Below are positions 33,706 to 40,717 of a stretch of 40,717 nt of DNA, piece by piece. A program made the translations under genes and the position numbers. Every line of letters begins with the position of its first letter. Positions within the stretch are counted from its first letter, which is position 1. The notes below the pieces were generated by a model, which worked only from the letters and a program-made list of their open reading frames with translations, ran no database searches and was not told where the DNA came from. Origin of the DNA: Actinomycetota bacterium (GTDB lineage: Bacteria; Actinomycetota; Actinomycetes; Streptosporangiales; Streptosporangiaceae); assembly GCA_003164955.1 (NCBI GenBank), contig PLRW01000056.1, positions 484-41,200 on the forward strand. Reading direction: 5' to 3'.

Positions 33706-36087
33706 GTGCCGTTCGGGACGTACCCTGATGCCGTGCTGTCAGGTGACATAGCAAATAGGACGGGTACCGTCGGCCGCCTCATCTCGATCGCGGCGGTGGG
33801 CGGTGTGATCGCGGCCGCCATGGCCCTGCCCGTCGTCGCGACCACCGGTGTGGTCCTGCGTGACCAGGCGAACAAGGCGGCGGCGCCTGCCTCGATGAGC
33901 ATCGGGACCGTCCCGCAGCGCTCGGAGATCTTGGACGCCAACGGTCATCTGCTGGCATACGTCTACAACGTGAACCTGGGCAAGGATGCCTCGGCGTCTG
34001 GCCTGGACCGGCAGCCGGTGACCTATAACCAGATCTCGCCGGTCATGCGGCAGGCGGTCGTGGCCATCGAGGACAACCGCTTCTGGCAGGAAGGCGCCCT
34101 GGACCTCAAGGGCACCCTCCGCGCGCTAGTCAACGACCTGCAACACAAGGCGGTGCAGGGCGGTTCCAGCATCACCCAGCAATACGTCAAGAACATGCTG
34201 ATCCTCTCGGCGCCCAATGCCCAGCAGGCCCAAGCGGCCTACGAGGACACGCTGTCCCGGAAGCTGCACGAACTGCGGCTGGCCATCACCTTGGCGCATC
34301 AGGAGTCCAAGCAGCAGATCCTGACCGGGTACCTGAATGACGCCTACTTCGGCAATCTCGCCTACGGGATCGAGGTGGCGGCGGAGACGTACTTCAACAC
34401 CTCCGCCGCGCAGCTCACGCTGCCCCAGGCCGCCCTGCTCGCCGGGATGGTGGAAAACCCCACCGGCTACGACCCGTTCACCAATACGTCGACGGCCTTG
34501 GAGCGCCGCAACACCGTGCTGGCCAGGATGGTCCAGACCGGCGTGCTGAGCAGCAAGCTGGCTGCCGCGGCCGAGAAGGCGCCACTGGGAGTCCAGAACG
34601 CGACACCGGACAACGGGTGCACGCAGGGCACGGCGGGCTCGGCGGCGTTCTTCTGCGACTACGTCGAGCAGGCCTTCGTGCAGGACTCGACGATCGCCAA
34701 GACTTCACAGGCCAGTGCCAAGCTGCTGGCCACCGGCGGCCTGAAGATCTACACGACCCTGGACGAGCAGGACCAGAGCGCCGCCGCCAACGCGGTCAAC
34801 TACACGCTCCCCGCCTACAGCAAGACCTACAACCCCGGCGACCTCGCCGACACCGAGGTGGTCGTGCAGCCGGGCACCGGCGACATCAAGGCCATGGCCG
34901 AGGACCGGCCGTACGGCAGCGGCGGCACCACGATCAACTACGCCGTGGACACCCAGTACGGCGGCAGCATCGATGGGGTCCAGACCGGTTCCTCGTCCAA
35001 GCTGTTCACGCTCATCACCGCGCTCAAGCAGGGCATCCCGTTCGGCTATACCGCCCATGTGCCGGGCCAGACCACCGTCAACGGGTTCACCAACTGCGAG
35101 GGTGCCCCGGCCGGCAACGACGGTTCCTTCCCGGTGACGAACGCGGAAGGACCCGGATCCGCGTCCACCCAGTCCCTCTACACGGGTACCGCACAGTCGG
35201 TCAACACGTTCTACGCCGAACTGGAGCAGAAGGTCGGGCTGTGCAACGTCGTCAAGACGGCCGCGGCGCTCGGGGTGCACCGCATAGACGGCACAGCGTT
35301 GCTCAAGAGCGACGGCGGTACCGCGTCGGCTGACAACTTCCCGTCCTTCACCCTCGGATCTGTCAACGTCGCGCCGCTGACCATGGCGGCGGCGTACGCC
35401 ACGGTCGCCGCGCGCGGCAAGTACTGTGCGCCGGTCGCCATCACCCGGATCAGCACCGAGACCGGCAGCACGCTGCCGCCGCCGTCGGCGGACTGCCACC
35501 AGGCGATTTCCTCTGACATCGCGGACGCAGCCAACTATGTCCTGCAAGGCGTGCTGACCGCGGCCGGGGGAACGGGCCAGGGGCTGTCGATCGGCAGGCC
35601 GGCGGCCGCCAAGACCGGCACGTCGAACGTTCAGTCGAGCAGCGCCAACGGCACCCCCTACGCAGCCTTCGCCGGATACACGCCGAGCCTGGTGAGCTAC
35701 ACCTCGGTGTTCAATCCGGTCAGCCCCACGGTGTACACGATGGGCGGGACCGACTCTTGTTATCAGGGCCTCGGAGGCGGTCAGGATTGCCCGGGCGAGA
35801 TGTTCGGCGCGAACGCCCCCGGGCAGACCTGGGAGATGACCTTCGACCACGCCAACCTCGGCCCGGTGACGGACTTCGTCGGCGTGTCGCCCAGCAGCCC
35901 GCTGCTGAGCATGGGCAACGGCCAGAGCGTCCAGCAAAGCGGTGGCGGTAAGGGAAAAGGCAACAACGGGGGCGGCGGTAACGGGAACGGGAACGGCAAC
36001 GGCAACGGCACGGCCAACTGCATCTTCTTCATCTGTACCGGCGGAGGTAACGGCGGCGGCGCCAACGGCGCCCCCGTCCAGGGGTAA
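33706..36087 (+). CDS. ponA2: Class A penicillin-binding protein (glycosyltransferase 51 + transpeptidase), PonA2-like
   Basis: PonA2-type enzymes polymerise glycan strands and cross-link peptides. The 793-residue product has a membrane anchor (about 23-45). The GT51 domain carries EDNRFWQEGALDLKGTLRA, GGSSITQQYVKN and RKLHELRLAITL. The transpeptidase domain has SxxK as SSSK (GSSSKLFTLITAL), SxN as SVN and KTG as KTGTS. In the first GT51 motif, where relatives usually have His (EHGALD), this protein has Glu (QEGALD). It has no C-terminal PASTA domain; instead it ends in a Gly/Asn-rich tail with NGNGNGNG repeats and CIFFIC. GTG 33706 was taken as the start, but TTG 33637, GTG 33700 and GTG 33733 are possible. 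It corresponds to Rv3682 in position. Confidence 0.9.
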   Translation: MPFGTYPDAVLSGDIANRTGTVGRLISIAAVGGVIAAAMALPVVATTGVVLRDQANKAAAPASMSIGTVPQRSEILDANGHLLAYVYNVNLGKDASASGLDRQPVTYNQISPVMRQAVVAIEDNRFWQEGALDLKGTLRALVNDLQHKAVQGGSSITQQYVKNMLILSAPNAQQAQAAYEDTLSRKLHELRLAITLAHQESKQQILTGYLNDAYFGNLAYGIEVAAETYFNTSAAQLTLPQAALLAGMVENPTGYDPFTNTSTALERRNTVLARMVQTGVLSSKLAAAAEKAPLGVQNATPDNGCTQGTAGSAAFFCDYVEQAFVQDSTIAKTSQASAKLLATGGLKIYTTLDEQDQSAAANAVNYTLPAYSKTYNPGDLADTEVVVQPGTGDIKAMAEDRPYGSGGTTINYAVDTQYGGSIDGVQTGSSSKLFTLITALKQGIPFGYTAHVPGQTTVNGFTNCEGAPAGNDGSFPVTNAEGPGSASTQSLYTGTAQSVNTFYAELEQKVGLCNVVKTAAALGVHRIDGTALLKSDGGTASADNFPSFTLGSVNVAPLTMAAAYATVAARGKYCAPVAITRISTETGSTLPPPSADCHQAISSDIADAANYVLQGVLTAAGGTGQGLSIGRPAAAKTGTSNVQSSSANGTPYAAFAGYTPSLVSYTSVFNPVSPTVYTMGGTDSCYQGLGGGQDCPGEMFGANAPGQTWEMTFDHANLGPVTDFVGVSPSSPLLSMGNGQSVQQSGGGKGKGNNGGGGNGNGNGNGNGTANCIFFICTGGGNGGGANGAPVQG

Positions 36088-36101
36088 CGCCGCGTTGCCG
36101 G

Positions 36102-36117
36102 GCGGGCCCATGCCCGC
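36102..36117. terminator. Weak hairpin after the PBP gene
   Basis: GCGGGC (36102-36107) and GCCCGC (36112-36117) form a 6-bp stem around CCAT, 15 bases after the PBP stop and between convergent PBP and hisS genes. It has no U-run, so a termination role is tentative. Confidence 0.3.
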
Positions 36118-36188
36118 TGAGGCGATCGGGGGGCGCCTTCCCGCGCGTTCGCGGCGTCGTCGGCCCCTGGACGCCGGGCCTCGCCGGC

Positions 36189-37499
36189 TTAACGCGGCGC
36201 AGCGAGCCTGACGGTGAGCTGATCCGGCGGCACCTGCTGCTGCTCGCCCGAATCCATGTCCCGGACGGTGACCAGGCCAGCGGCACGCTCCTGCGGGCCG
36301 TAGATGAGGGCGAAACGCGCGTGCCGGTCCGCGGCCCACTTGAGCTGCCTGGCCAGCTTCCGGCTTGACCCCAGATAGACCTCGGTACGCAGGCCTGCCC
36401 GCCGCAGCCGGGCGGCAAAATCCATGGCGTCAGCGGCCGCGTCGTCGTCGATGACCGTGACGGCCACGTCCAGCCGCGGCGCGGTCACCTTCTCGTCGCT
36501 GAGCAGCCCGATGATCCGTTCCACCCCGAGCGAGCCACCGCACGCCGGCACATCCGGGCCGCCGAGGGCGGCGATCAGGCGGTCGTAGCGTCCTCCGCTG
36601 GCGATCGAGCCGGGCATTCCCGCCGCCACCACCTCGAAGATGACGCCCGTGTAGTAGTCCAGCCCGCGGACCAGGCTGGGCGTGAAGGCGATGCGCTCCG
36701 CACCGATGACCGGTGCGGCGAGGGTGATGAGCCGGTCCACCTCGGCCAGCCCCTCGCGTCCCTCCTCCACGTCGGTCAGCATCCGGCGCAGCCGGTCCAC
36801 GGCGTCCGGCGCGGTCAGGTCGTCGACGAGCGCCTTGGCGGTCTCCGGATCCAGGGACCGCGCTTCGGTGAGCTCGCGGGCCACCTCGGCGGCCTCCAGC
36901 TTGTCCAGCTTGTCCAGGGTGATCAGCACCCCCCCGCCGACCTGGGCCGGAACCCCGTAGGCATCGAGCAGTCCGGCCAGCGCGCGGCGCGAGTTGACCA
37001 GGATCGAGAAGTCGCTCAGGCCGACCGCGTTCAGTGCGTCAGCCACGGCGCAGACCACCTCGGCGTCGGCCAGCGGGGACGCGGAACCCACAACGTCCAC
37101 GTCGCACTGCGCGAACTCGCGGAACCGGCCGCGCCCTGGGCGGTCAGCGCGCCAGACCGGCCCCATCACGTAGCGCTTGTAGGGCGCCGGCAACTGGGAG
37201 CCGTACGCCGCCACCACCCGGGCCAGCGGGACCGTCATGTCGTAGCGCAGCGCCAGGTCGGCCTCGCCGGTGGCCTCGTGCTCGCCGCGGCGGAGGATCT
37301 TGAAGATCAGCTTGTCGCCCTCGTCGCCGTACTTGCCCGTCAGGGTGTCCAGGCGCTCGAAGGCCGGCGTCTGCAGCGGCTCGAACCCGTACCGCTCGAA
37401 GACGTCCCGGACGGCCGCGAACACATGCTCACGCACCCGCAGGTCGCCCGCCAGGAAGTCCCTCGTACCCGAGGGGGGCTCGAACTGCTGGGACGCCAT
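36189..37499 (-). CDS. hisS: Histidyl-tRNA synthetase (class II), eukaryote-like sequence
   Basis: HisS charges tRNA-His. The 436-residue protein has class II motif 1 (PPSGTRDFLAGDLRVREHVF), motif 2 (RPGRGRFREFAQCDVDVVG) and the histidine-binding signature LVRGLDYYTG. Motif 3 is SLGVERIIGLL and an anticodon-binding domain fills the C-terminus. The text FREFAQCDVDVVG and the following [20 protein letters not shown] and LDKLDKL are much closer to eukaryotic HisRS than to typical bacterial HisRS. Start at ATG 37499, upstream region GGAGGAGTAAAAC. It is inserted between the PBP gene and an aldo/keto reductase, not near relA as usual, so it may be a second or replacement copy. Confidence 0.92.
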   Translation of the reverse strand: MASQQFEPPSGTRDFLAGDLRVREHVFAAVRDVFERYGFEPLQTPAFERLDTLTGKYGDEGDKLIFKILRRGEHEATGEADLALRYDMTVPLARVVAAYGSQLPAPYKRYVMGPVWRADRPGRGRFREFAQCDVDVVGSASPLADAEVVCAVADALNAVGLSDFSILVNSRRALAGLLDAYGVPAQVGGGVLITLDKLDKLEAAEVARELTEARSLDPETAKALVDDLTAPDAVDRLRRMLTDVEEGREGLAEVDRLITLAAPVIGAERIAFTPSLVRGLDYYTGVIFEVVAAGMPGSIASGGRYDRLIAALGGPDVPACGGSLGVERIIGLLSDEKVTAPRLDVAVTVIDDDAAADAMDFAARLRRAGLRTEVYLGSSRKLARQLKWAADRHARFALIYGPQERAAGLVTVRDMDSGEQQQVPPDQLTVRLAAPR

Positions 37500-37685
37500 G
37501 TTTTACTCCTCCGCGCTCATCTGGCCGCCCTGCCGATGCTACTGGGCCAGGCCCCCCGGACCGGCCCAGGTTAGGGTTCCGGCTCACCCTGACCGCAGAG
37601 CGGACGGGCCAAGGGCGATGTTCGGGTCGCCGGTTCCCGGGCAAAGATGGCAGGAAACTGTTTTCCTTGATCTGACGGAGGAACG

Positions 37686-38723
37686 ATGGAGTACCGCCTG
37701 CTCGGCAGCAGCGGATGTGCCGTGTCAGCCATGACCCTCGGGACCCTCACCTTCGGTAACGAGACGGACGAGGCGGAGTCCTTCGCTCAGCTCGACCGGT
37801 TCACCGAGGTGGGCGGATCGCTGATCGATAGCGCCGACGTCTACGCCGACGGCCGGTCCGAGGAGATCATCGGCCGATGGCTGGCGAGCCGGCCCGCCAT
37901 GCGGGACGAGGTCGTCATCGCGACCAAGGGCCGTTTCCCGACCAACGAGAGCCCGAACGGTCACGGGCTGTCCCGGCAGCACCTCGCGTCCGCGCTCAAC
38001 GGATCGCTCAGGCGCCTGCAGGTCGGCACGATCGACCTCTACCAGCTGCACGGCTGGGATCCGCTCACGCCCATCGAGGAGACACTCCGCTTCCTCGACG
38101 ACGCGGTCCGGGCCGGCAAGATCAACTACGTCGGGCTGTCCAACTTCACCGCCTGGCAGATCCAGAAGTATGTGGACCTGGCCGGCCTGCACGAGCTGTC
38201 GTCCCGCCCGATCACCGTTCAGCCGCAGTACAACCTGCTCGCGCGCGCCATCGAATGGGAGATCGTGCCCGCCTGTGAGGCAGCAGGGCTCGGGCTCCTG
38301 CCCTGGTCACCGCTGGCCAGCGGCTGGCTGACCGGCAAGTACCAGCGCGGCGAGGACCCCGCCGATGGCACCCGCCTGAAAGAGCAGGCCGACAAGGGGA
38401 TGCAGATCTGGAACGAGCGCGGCCACCTCGAGCGAAATTGGCACGTGCTCGACGTGGTCCGCAAGCTCGCCGAGCAGCGCGGCACCTCCATGGGGCAGAT
38501 CGCGATCGCCTGGGTGCTGGCCCGGCCCGCGGTGACGTCCGTGATCCTCGGCGCCCGCACACTGGATCAGCTGAACGATAACCTCGCGGCCGCCGGCCTG
38601 TCCCTGAGCGACGACGAGATGCACCTGCTGGACGACGCGAGCGAGCCCGACACACCGGACTACCCCTACGGCGAAAAGGGCCAGATGCAGCGCAGCCGCC
38701 GGATCAGCGGCGGCCGTTTCTAG
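37686..38723 (+). CDS. Aldo/keto reductase
   Basis: This is an NADPH-dependent (alpha/beta)8-barrel reductase of 345 residues. The catalytic tetrad is visible: Asp and Tyr in DSADVYADGRSEEIIG, Lys in VIATKGRF and His in LYQLHGWDP. The NADPH region is VILGARTLDQLNDNL near the C-terminus. It is close to the AKR11/AKR13-type oxidoreductases of unknown substrate. The ATG follows CGGAGGAACG, a strong ribosome-binding site. It is divergent from hisS with 186 bases between, and a strong terminator hairpin follows. The substrate cannot be inferred. Confidence 0.93.
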   Translation: MEYRLLGSSGCAVSAMTLGTLTFGNETDEAESFAQLDRFTEVGGSLIDSADVYADGRSEEIIGRWLASRPAMRDEVVIATKGRFPTNESPNGHGLSRQHLASALNGSLRRLQVGTIDLYQLHGWDPLTPIEETLRFLDDAVRAGKINYVGLSNFTAWQIQKYVDLAGLHELSSRPITVQPQYNLLARAIEWEIVPACEAAGLGLLPWSPLASGWLTGKYQRGEDPADGTRLKEQADKGMQIWNERGHLERNWHVLDVVRKLAEQRGTSMGQIAIAWVLARPAVTSVILGARTLDQLNDNLAAAGLSLSDDEMHLLDDASEPDTPDYPYGEKGQMQRSRRISGGRF

Positions 38724-38749
38724 GACCGGAGCACCCGGCGGGCCCTTCA

Positions 38750-38797
38750 CCGTCGCTGGCCCGCTTCCGCCGCTGCAGCGGACCGGGCCAGCGACGG
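38750..38797. terminator. Strong bidirectional terminator hairpin
   Basis: A perfect 14-bp stem (CCGTCGCTGGCCCG at 38750-38763, CGGGCCAGCGACGG at 38784-38797) encloses an inner hairpin around the palindrome CCGCTGCAGCGG (38770-38781). It lies between the convergent aldo/keto reductase and YegP-like genes and probably ends both transcripts. Three to four tandem GACGG units (38793-38811) follow. Confidence 0.75.
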
Positions 38798-38811
38798 GAC
38801 GGGACGGGACG

Positions 38812-38997
38812 TTAGTCTGCGGTCTGATCGTCGATCTCGGCCGACGGCGCGTTCGTCTGCACAGACTTGATCCCGTTCAGCGCCGACGCCTTGCTTTCGT
38901 ACGCCTCGCTGGTCGCGATCACCTGGCCGTTGCCAGCCATCAGGTTGAAGTGAAACTTCCCGGTCGAGCCCTTCTTGAGCACGAATTTGCCCGCCAT
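38812..38997 (-). CDS. YegP-like DUF1508 protein
   Basis: The 61-residue protein has the DUF1508 (YegP) pattern: KFVLKKGSTGKFHFNLMAGNGQVIATSEAYESKASALNGI, a small beta-strand domain of unknown function seen as one or two copies in many bacteria. It is a single-repeat form. ATG 38997 was chosen because GAAGGGAAGAGG lies just upstream and the domain begins right after the start; upstream in-frame codons add nothing family-like. The last residues (IDDQTAD) are acidic. It stands between the terminator and yqeY, on the same strand as yqeY. Confidence 0.88.
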   Translation of the reverse strand: MAGKFVLKKGSTGKFHFNLMAGNGQVIATSEAYESKASALNGIKSVQTNAPSAEIDDQTAD

Positions 38998-39092
38998 CCT
39001 CTTCCCTTCGGTCCGTAACTGCCTTGTTCCGGCGGGGGCTACGTTCCCGCATGGGCCCACATGACACACGCGATCAGGAATTCGAGAATCGG

Positions 39093-39557
39093 TCAGGACG
39101 GTCCGGCCGTCAGCCGGCGGCGGACCTCGGCGGCGACCCGGGCGCCCTCGGCGCGTCCAGCGACCCGCGGAGTGACAGCCTTCATGACCTGCCCCATGGA
39201 CGACATGCCGGCCGCGCCCGTCTCGGTGACGATCTCGTCCACGATGCGCGTGAGCTCGTCGTCCCCGAGCTGGGCAGGCAGATACCCGGCCAGCACCTGA
39301 CCCTCCGCCTGTTCGGCCGCCGCCTGCTCGGCCCGGCCGGCCGAGCCGAACGCGTCCGCGGCTTCGCGGCGCTTTTTTGCCTCTCTGGCTAGGACCTTCA
39401 GCACTTCGTCGTCGGACAGTTCGCGCGCCGCTTTCCCGGCCACCTCCTCGTTGGTGATGGCGGCGAGCGCCATCCGCAGCGTTCGCAGCCGCACTTGATC
39501 CCGGGCCCGCATGGCCGCCGACAGGTCGGTCCGCAGGCGCTCCTTTAGTTCAGCCAT
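39093..39557 (-). CDS. yqeY: GatB/YqeY domain protein
   Basis: The 154-residue protein has the YqeY fold, a helical bundle like the C-terminal domain of GatB (the tRNA-binding part of the Glu-tRNA amidotransferase). Visible features: LKERLRTDLSAAMRARDQVRLRTLRMALAAI, AKKRREAADAFGSAGR, and VLAGYLPAQLGDDEL. The in-frame ATG at 39557 was chosen over 39566 because GGAGG lies nine bases upstream and the family starts at MAELKERL. It is divergent from the metallophosphoesterase gene with 35 bases between. The exact role is unknown; a tRNA-related role is inferred from the fold. Confidence 0.93.
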   Translation of the reverse strand: MAELKERLRTDLSAAMRARDQVRLRTLRMALAAITNEEVAGKAARELSDDEVLKVLAREAKKRREAADAFGSAGRAEQAAAEQAEGQVLAGYLPAQLGDDELTRIVDEIVTETGAAGMSSMGQVMKAVTPRVAGRAEGARVAAEVRRRLTAGPS

Positions 39558-39592
39558 GAATAACATCCTCCCCGACATGGCACCATGGGTGG

Positions 39593-40513
39593 GTGCGAGC
39601 ACGAGCCATCCTCCCTCTGGGCGCCGCCGCCGCCGGTGCCGCCCTGGTTTATACGTCGGTCATCGAGCGGAACTGGTTCGCTCTCCGCAAGGCCGAGGTA
39701 CCAGTACTGGCCGCGGATTCCCAGCCTCTCCGCGTCCTGCACATCTCGGATTTGCACCTGACCCCGGGCCGCAAACGGCTGATGGACTGGGTCGCATCAC
39801 TGGGCAGCCTGGAGCCCGATCTGGTGGTGAACACGGGAGACTCGATCGCGCACCCCGATTCGATCCGCTACCTCGTCGAGGCGCTCGGTCCGCTGCTCGA
39901 CCGGCCCGGCGTCTTCGTGTTCGGCTCCAATGACCTGTACCGGCCCGTGCCCAAGAACCCTGCCCGGTACCTCTGGGAGACCAGCGCGCGCCGCTATCCC
40001 CGGCACGAGCCCGACCTGCCCTGGCAGAAGCTGGGTGACACCCTGGCCGACGCGGGCTGGCTGGACGCCAACAACCAGAGCGGCCGGATCAAGGCCGGCG
40101 GCCTGGACATCGCCGTAGCCGGCGTGCACGACCCGCACATCAAGCGCGACCGTTACGAGCGTGTCGCCGGGCCCGCCGATCCCTCCGCCGACCTGCGGAT
40201 CGGCATCATGCATGCGCCCGAGCCGCGAATCCTCGACCGGTTCACCGCCGACGGCTACGACATGCTGTTCGCCGGGCACACCCACGGCGGGCAGTTGTGT
40301 ATACCCGGATACGGGGCGCTGGTGACCAACTGCGAGATCGACCGGGCCCGGGTCAGCGGCCTGCACCAGCACCCGCCCGAGGGCACGCCCGCCGAGGGGC
40401 ACCGCGCCTGGCTGCACGTGTCCGCGGGTCTGGGCACCTCGCCCTGGGCCCCCGCGCGGTTCGCGTGCCGCCCGGAAGCGACCCTGCTCACGCTGGTGCC
40501 CTCCCAGGACTAG
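39593..40513 (+). CDS. Membrane-anchored metallophosphoesterase (calcineurin-like)
   Basis: The 306-residue protein has an N-terminal membrane anchor (about 5-22) and a calcineurin-like phosphoesterase domain. The dimetal motifs are in order: SDLH (D and H), NTGDS, GSND (in place of the usual GNH/GNHD), MHAP and GHTHGGQ. The substrate is unknown; relatives act on phospholipid or cyclic-nucleotide compounds. It corresponds to M. tuberculosis Rv3683, adjacent to ponA2, though here five genes separate it from the PBP gene. The GTG at 39593 has a weak ribosome-binding site (GGGTG). The tRNA gene follows after about 130 bases. Confidence 0.92.
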   Translation: MRARAILPLGAAAAGAALVYTSVIERNWFALRKAEVPVLAADSQPLRVLHISDLHLTPGRKRLMDWVASLGSLEPDLVVNTGDSIAHPDSIRYLVEALGPLLDRPGVFVFGSNDLYRPVPKNPARYLWETSARRYPRHEPDLPWQKLGDTLADAGWLDANNQSGRIKAGGLDIAVAGVHDPHIKRDRYERVAGPADPSADLRIGIMHAPEPRILDRFTADGYDMLFAGHTHGGQLCIPGYGALVTNCEIDRARVSGLHQHPPEGTPAEGHRAWLHVSAGLGTSPWAPARFACRPEATLLTLVPSQD

Positions 40514-40641
40514 TGACGCGCCAGGCTCCCCTCGGCCAGGGCGACGGGCCTCCGCGCATGGCGTGCGCAGGGGGGCCCGGCATCCGCTAGACTTTGCGGG
40601 CCGGTTAGGTGAGCCCAGCTGAGGCGGGCCACGTGACCAGC

Positions 40642-40715
40642 CGGGGTGTGGCGCAGCTTGGCAGCGCGCTTCGTTCGGGACGAAGAGGCCGCCGGTTCAA
40701 ATCCGGCCACCCCGA
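40642..40715 (+). tRNA. tRNA-Pro (anticodon CGG)
   Basis: A full cloverleaf can be drawn: acceptor stem CGGGGTG with CACCCCG (7 bp) and discriminator A; the D-arm; anticodon stem CTTCG/CGAAG around a loop TTCGGGA giving anticodon CGG; and the T-arm with GTTCAAATC. The anticodon reads CCG codons, common in GC-rich genomes. The CC after the discriminator, at the window edge, suggests an encoded CCA end. It is about 130 bases past the metallophosphoesterase stop. Confidence 0.95.
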
Positions 40716-40717
40716 CC

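Noticed and set aside
34705..36339. 544-codon minus-strand frame opposite the PBP gene
   Set aside because: It is the antisense of an intact class A PBP, with Arg/Gly/Val-rich low-complexity text.
1..40717. CRISPR array, insertion sequence, prophage or attachment site
   Set aside because: No regularly spaced direct repeats, transposase, integrase or phage genes were found. Most of the gene order is conserved core chromosome.

Overview
The window is 40.7 kb of high-GC DNA from an actinomycete (Actinomycetota). The evidence is the GC-rich third positions, the frequent GTG starts, Lsr2 and WhiB proteins, RipA-like NlpC/P60 hydrolases, a GlxR-type Crp and two ArsA-like ATPases. Gene order follows two blocks known from Mycobacterium tuberculosis: lsr2 to ppa (Rv3597c-Rv3628 region) and crp to the metallophosphoesterase (Rv3676-Rv3683). 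Here they are joined, with lineage-specific insertions. The order (Streptosporangiales-like or similar) cannot be fixed from sequence reading alone. I see no phage, IS element or CRISPR array, so this is mostly core chromosome.

Region by region. 1-1300: a copy of an interspersed GC-rich repeat, a terminator, lsr2 with its promoter, and a small membrane protein. 1889-5146: a large PHP/EndoQ-like nuclease fused to a UvrD-type helicase. 5160-6953: an ArgA-type acetyltransferase and a secreted NlpC/P60 hydrolase. 6956-7163: an intergenic gap made almost entirely of repeat modules. 7164-14035 (minus strand): lysS, coaX, panC, a DUF2520 dehydrogenase-like gene, DUF3180, a folB-folK fusion and folP, serving pantothenate/CoA and folate synthesis. 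14071-20725: an MprF-type membrane protein, folE, ftsH, hpt and tilS. 20731-24790: a zinc metalloprotease, a PBP4-type carboxypeptidase and pyrophosphatase, with more repeat copies between the first two. 24890-27832: a second NlpC/P60 hydrolase divergent from crp, with an unusual three-half-site operator-like dyad between them, then an MBL-fold gene that runs antisense into crp. 27822-30723: NUDIX, RidA, DUF4177 and an SPFH protein. 30842-36087: two ArsA/Get3-like ATPases, whiB and a class A PBP. 36189-40513: a eukaryote-like hisS, an aldo/keto reductase, a YegP-like protein, YqeY and a metallophosphoesterase. The window ends in tRNA-Pro(CGG).

Functionally the window combines cofactor synthesis (folate, CoA), cell-wall growth and remodelling (two NlpC/P60 enzymes, PBP4-type and PBP1-type proteins), translation (lysS, hisS, tilS, tRNA-Pro) and redox or nutrient regulators (crp, whiB).

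The items most worth following up are: the EndoQ-UvrD fusion; the structured repeat family, whose hairpin arms covary between copies; the eukaryote-like HisRS; the crp-antisense extension of the MBL gene; and the TGAGAG/CTCTCA operator between crp and the NlpC/P60 gene.
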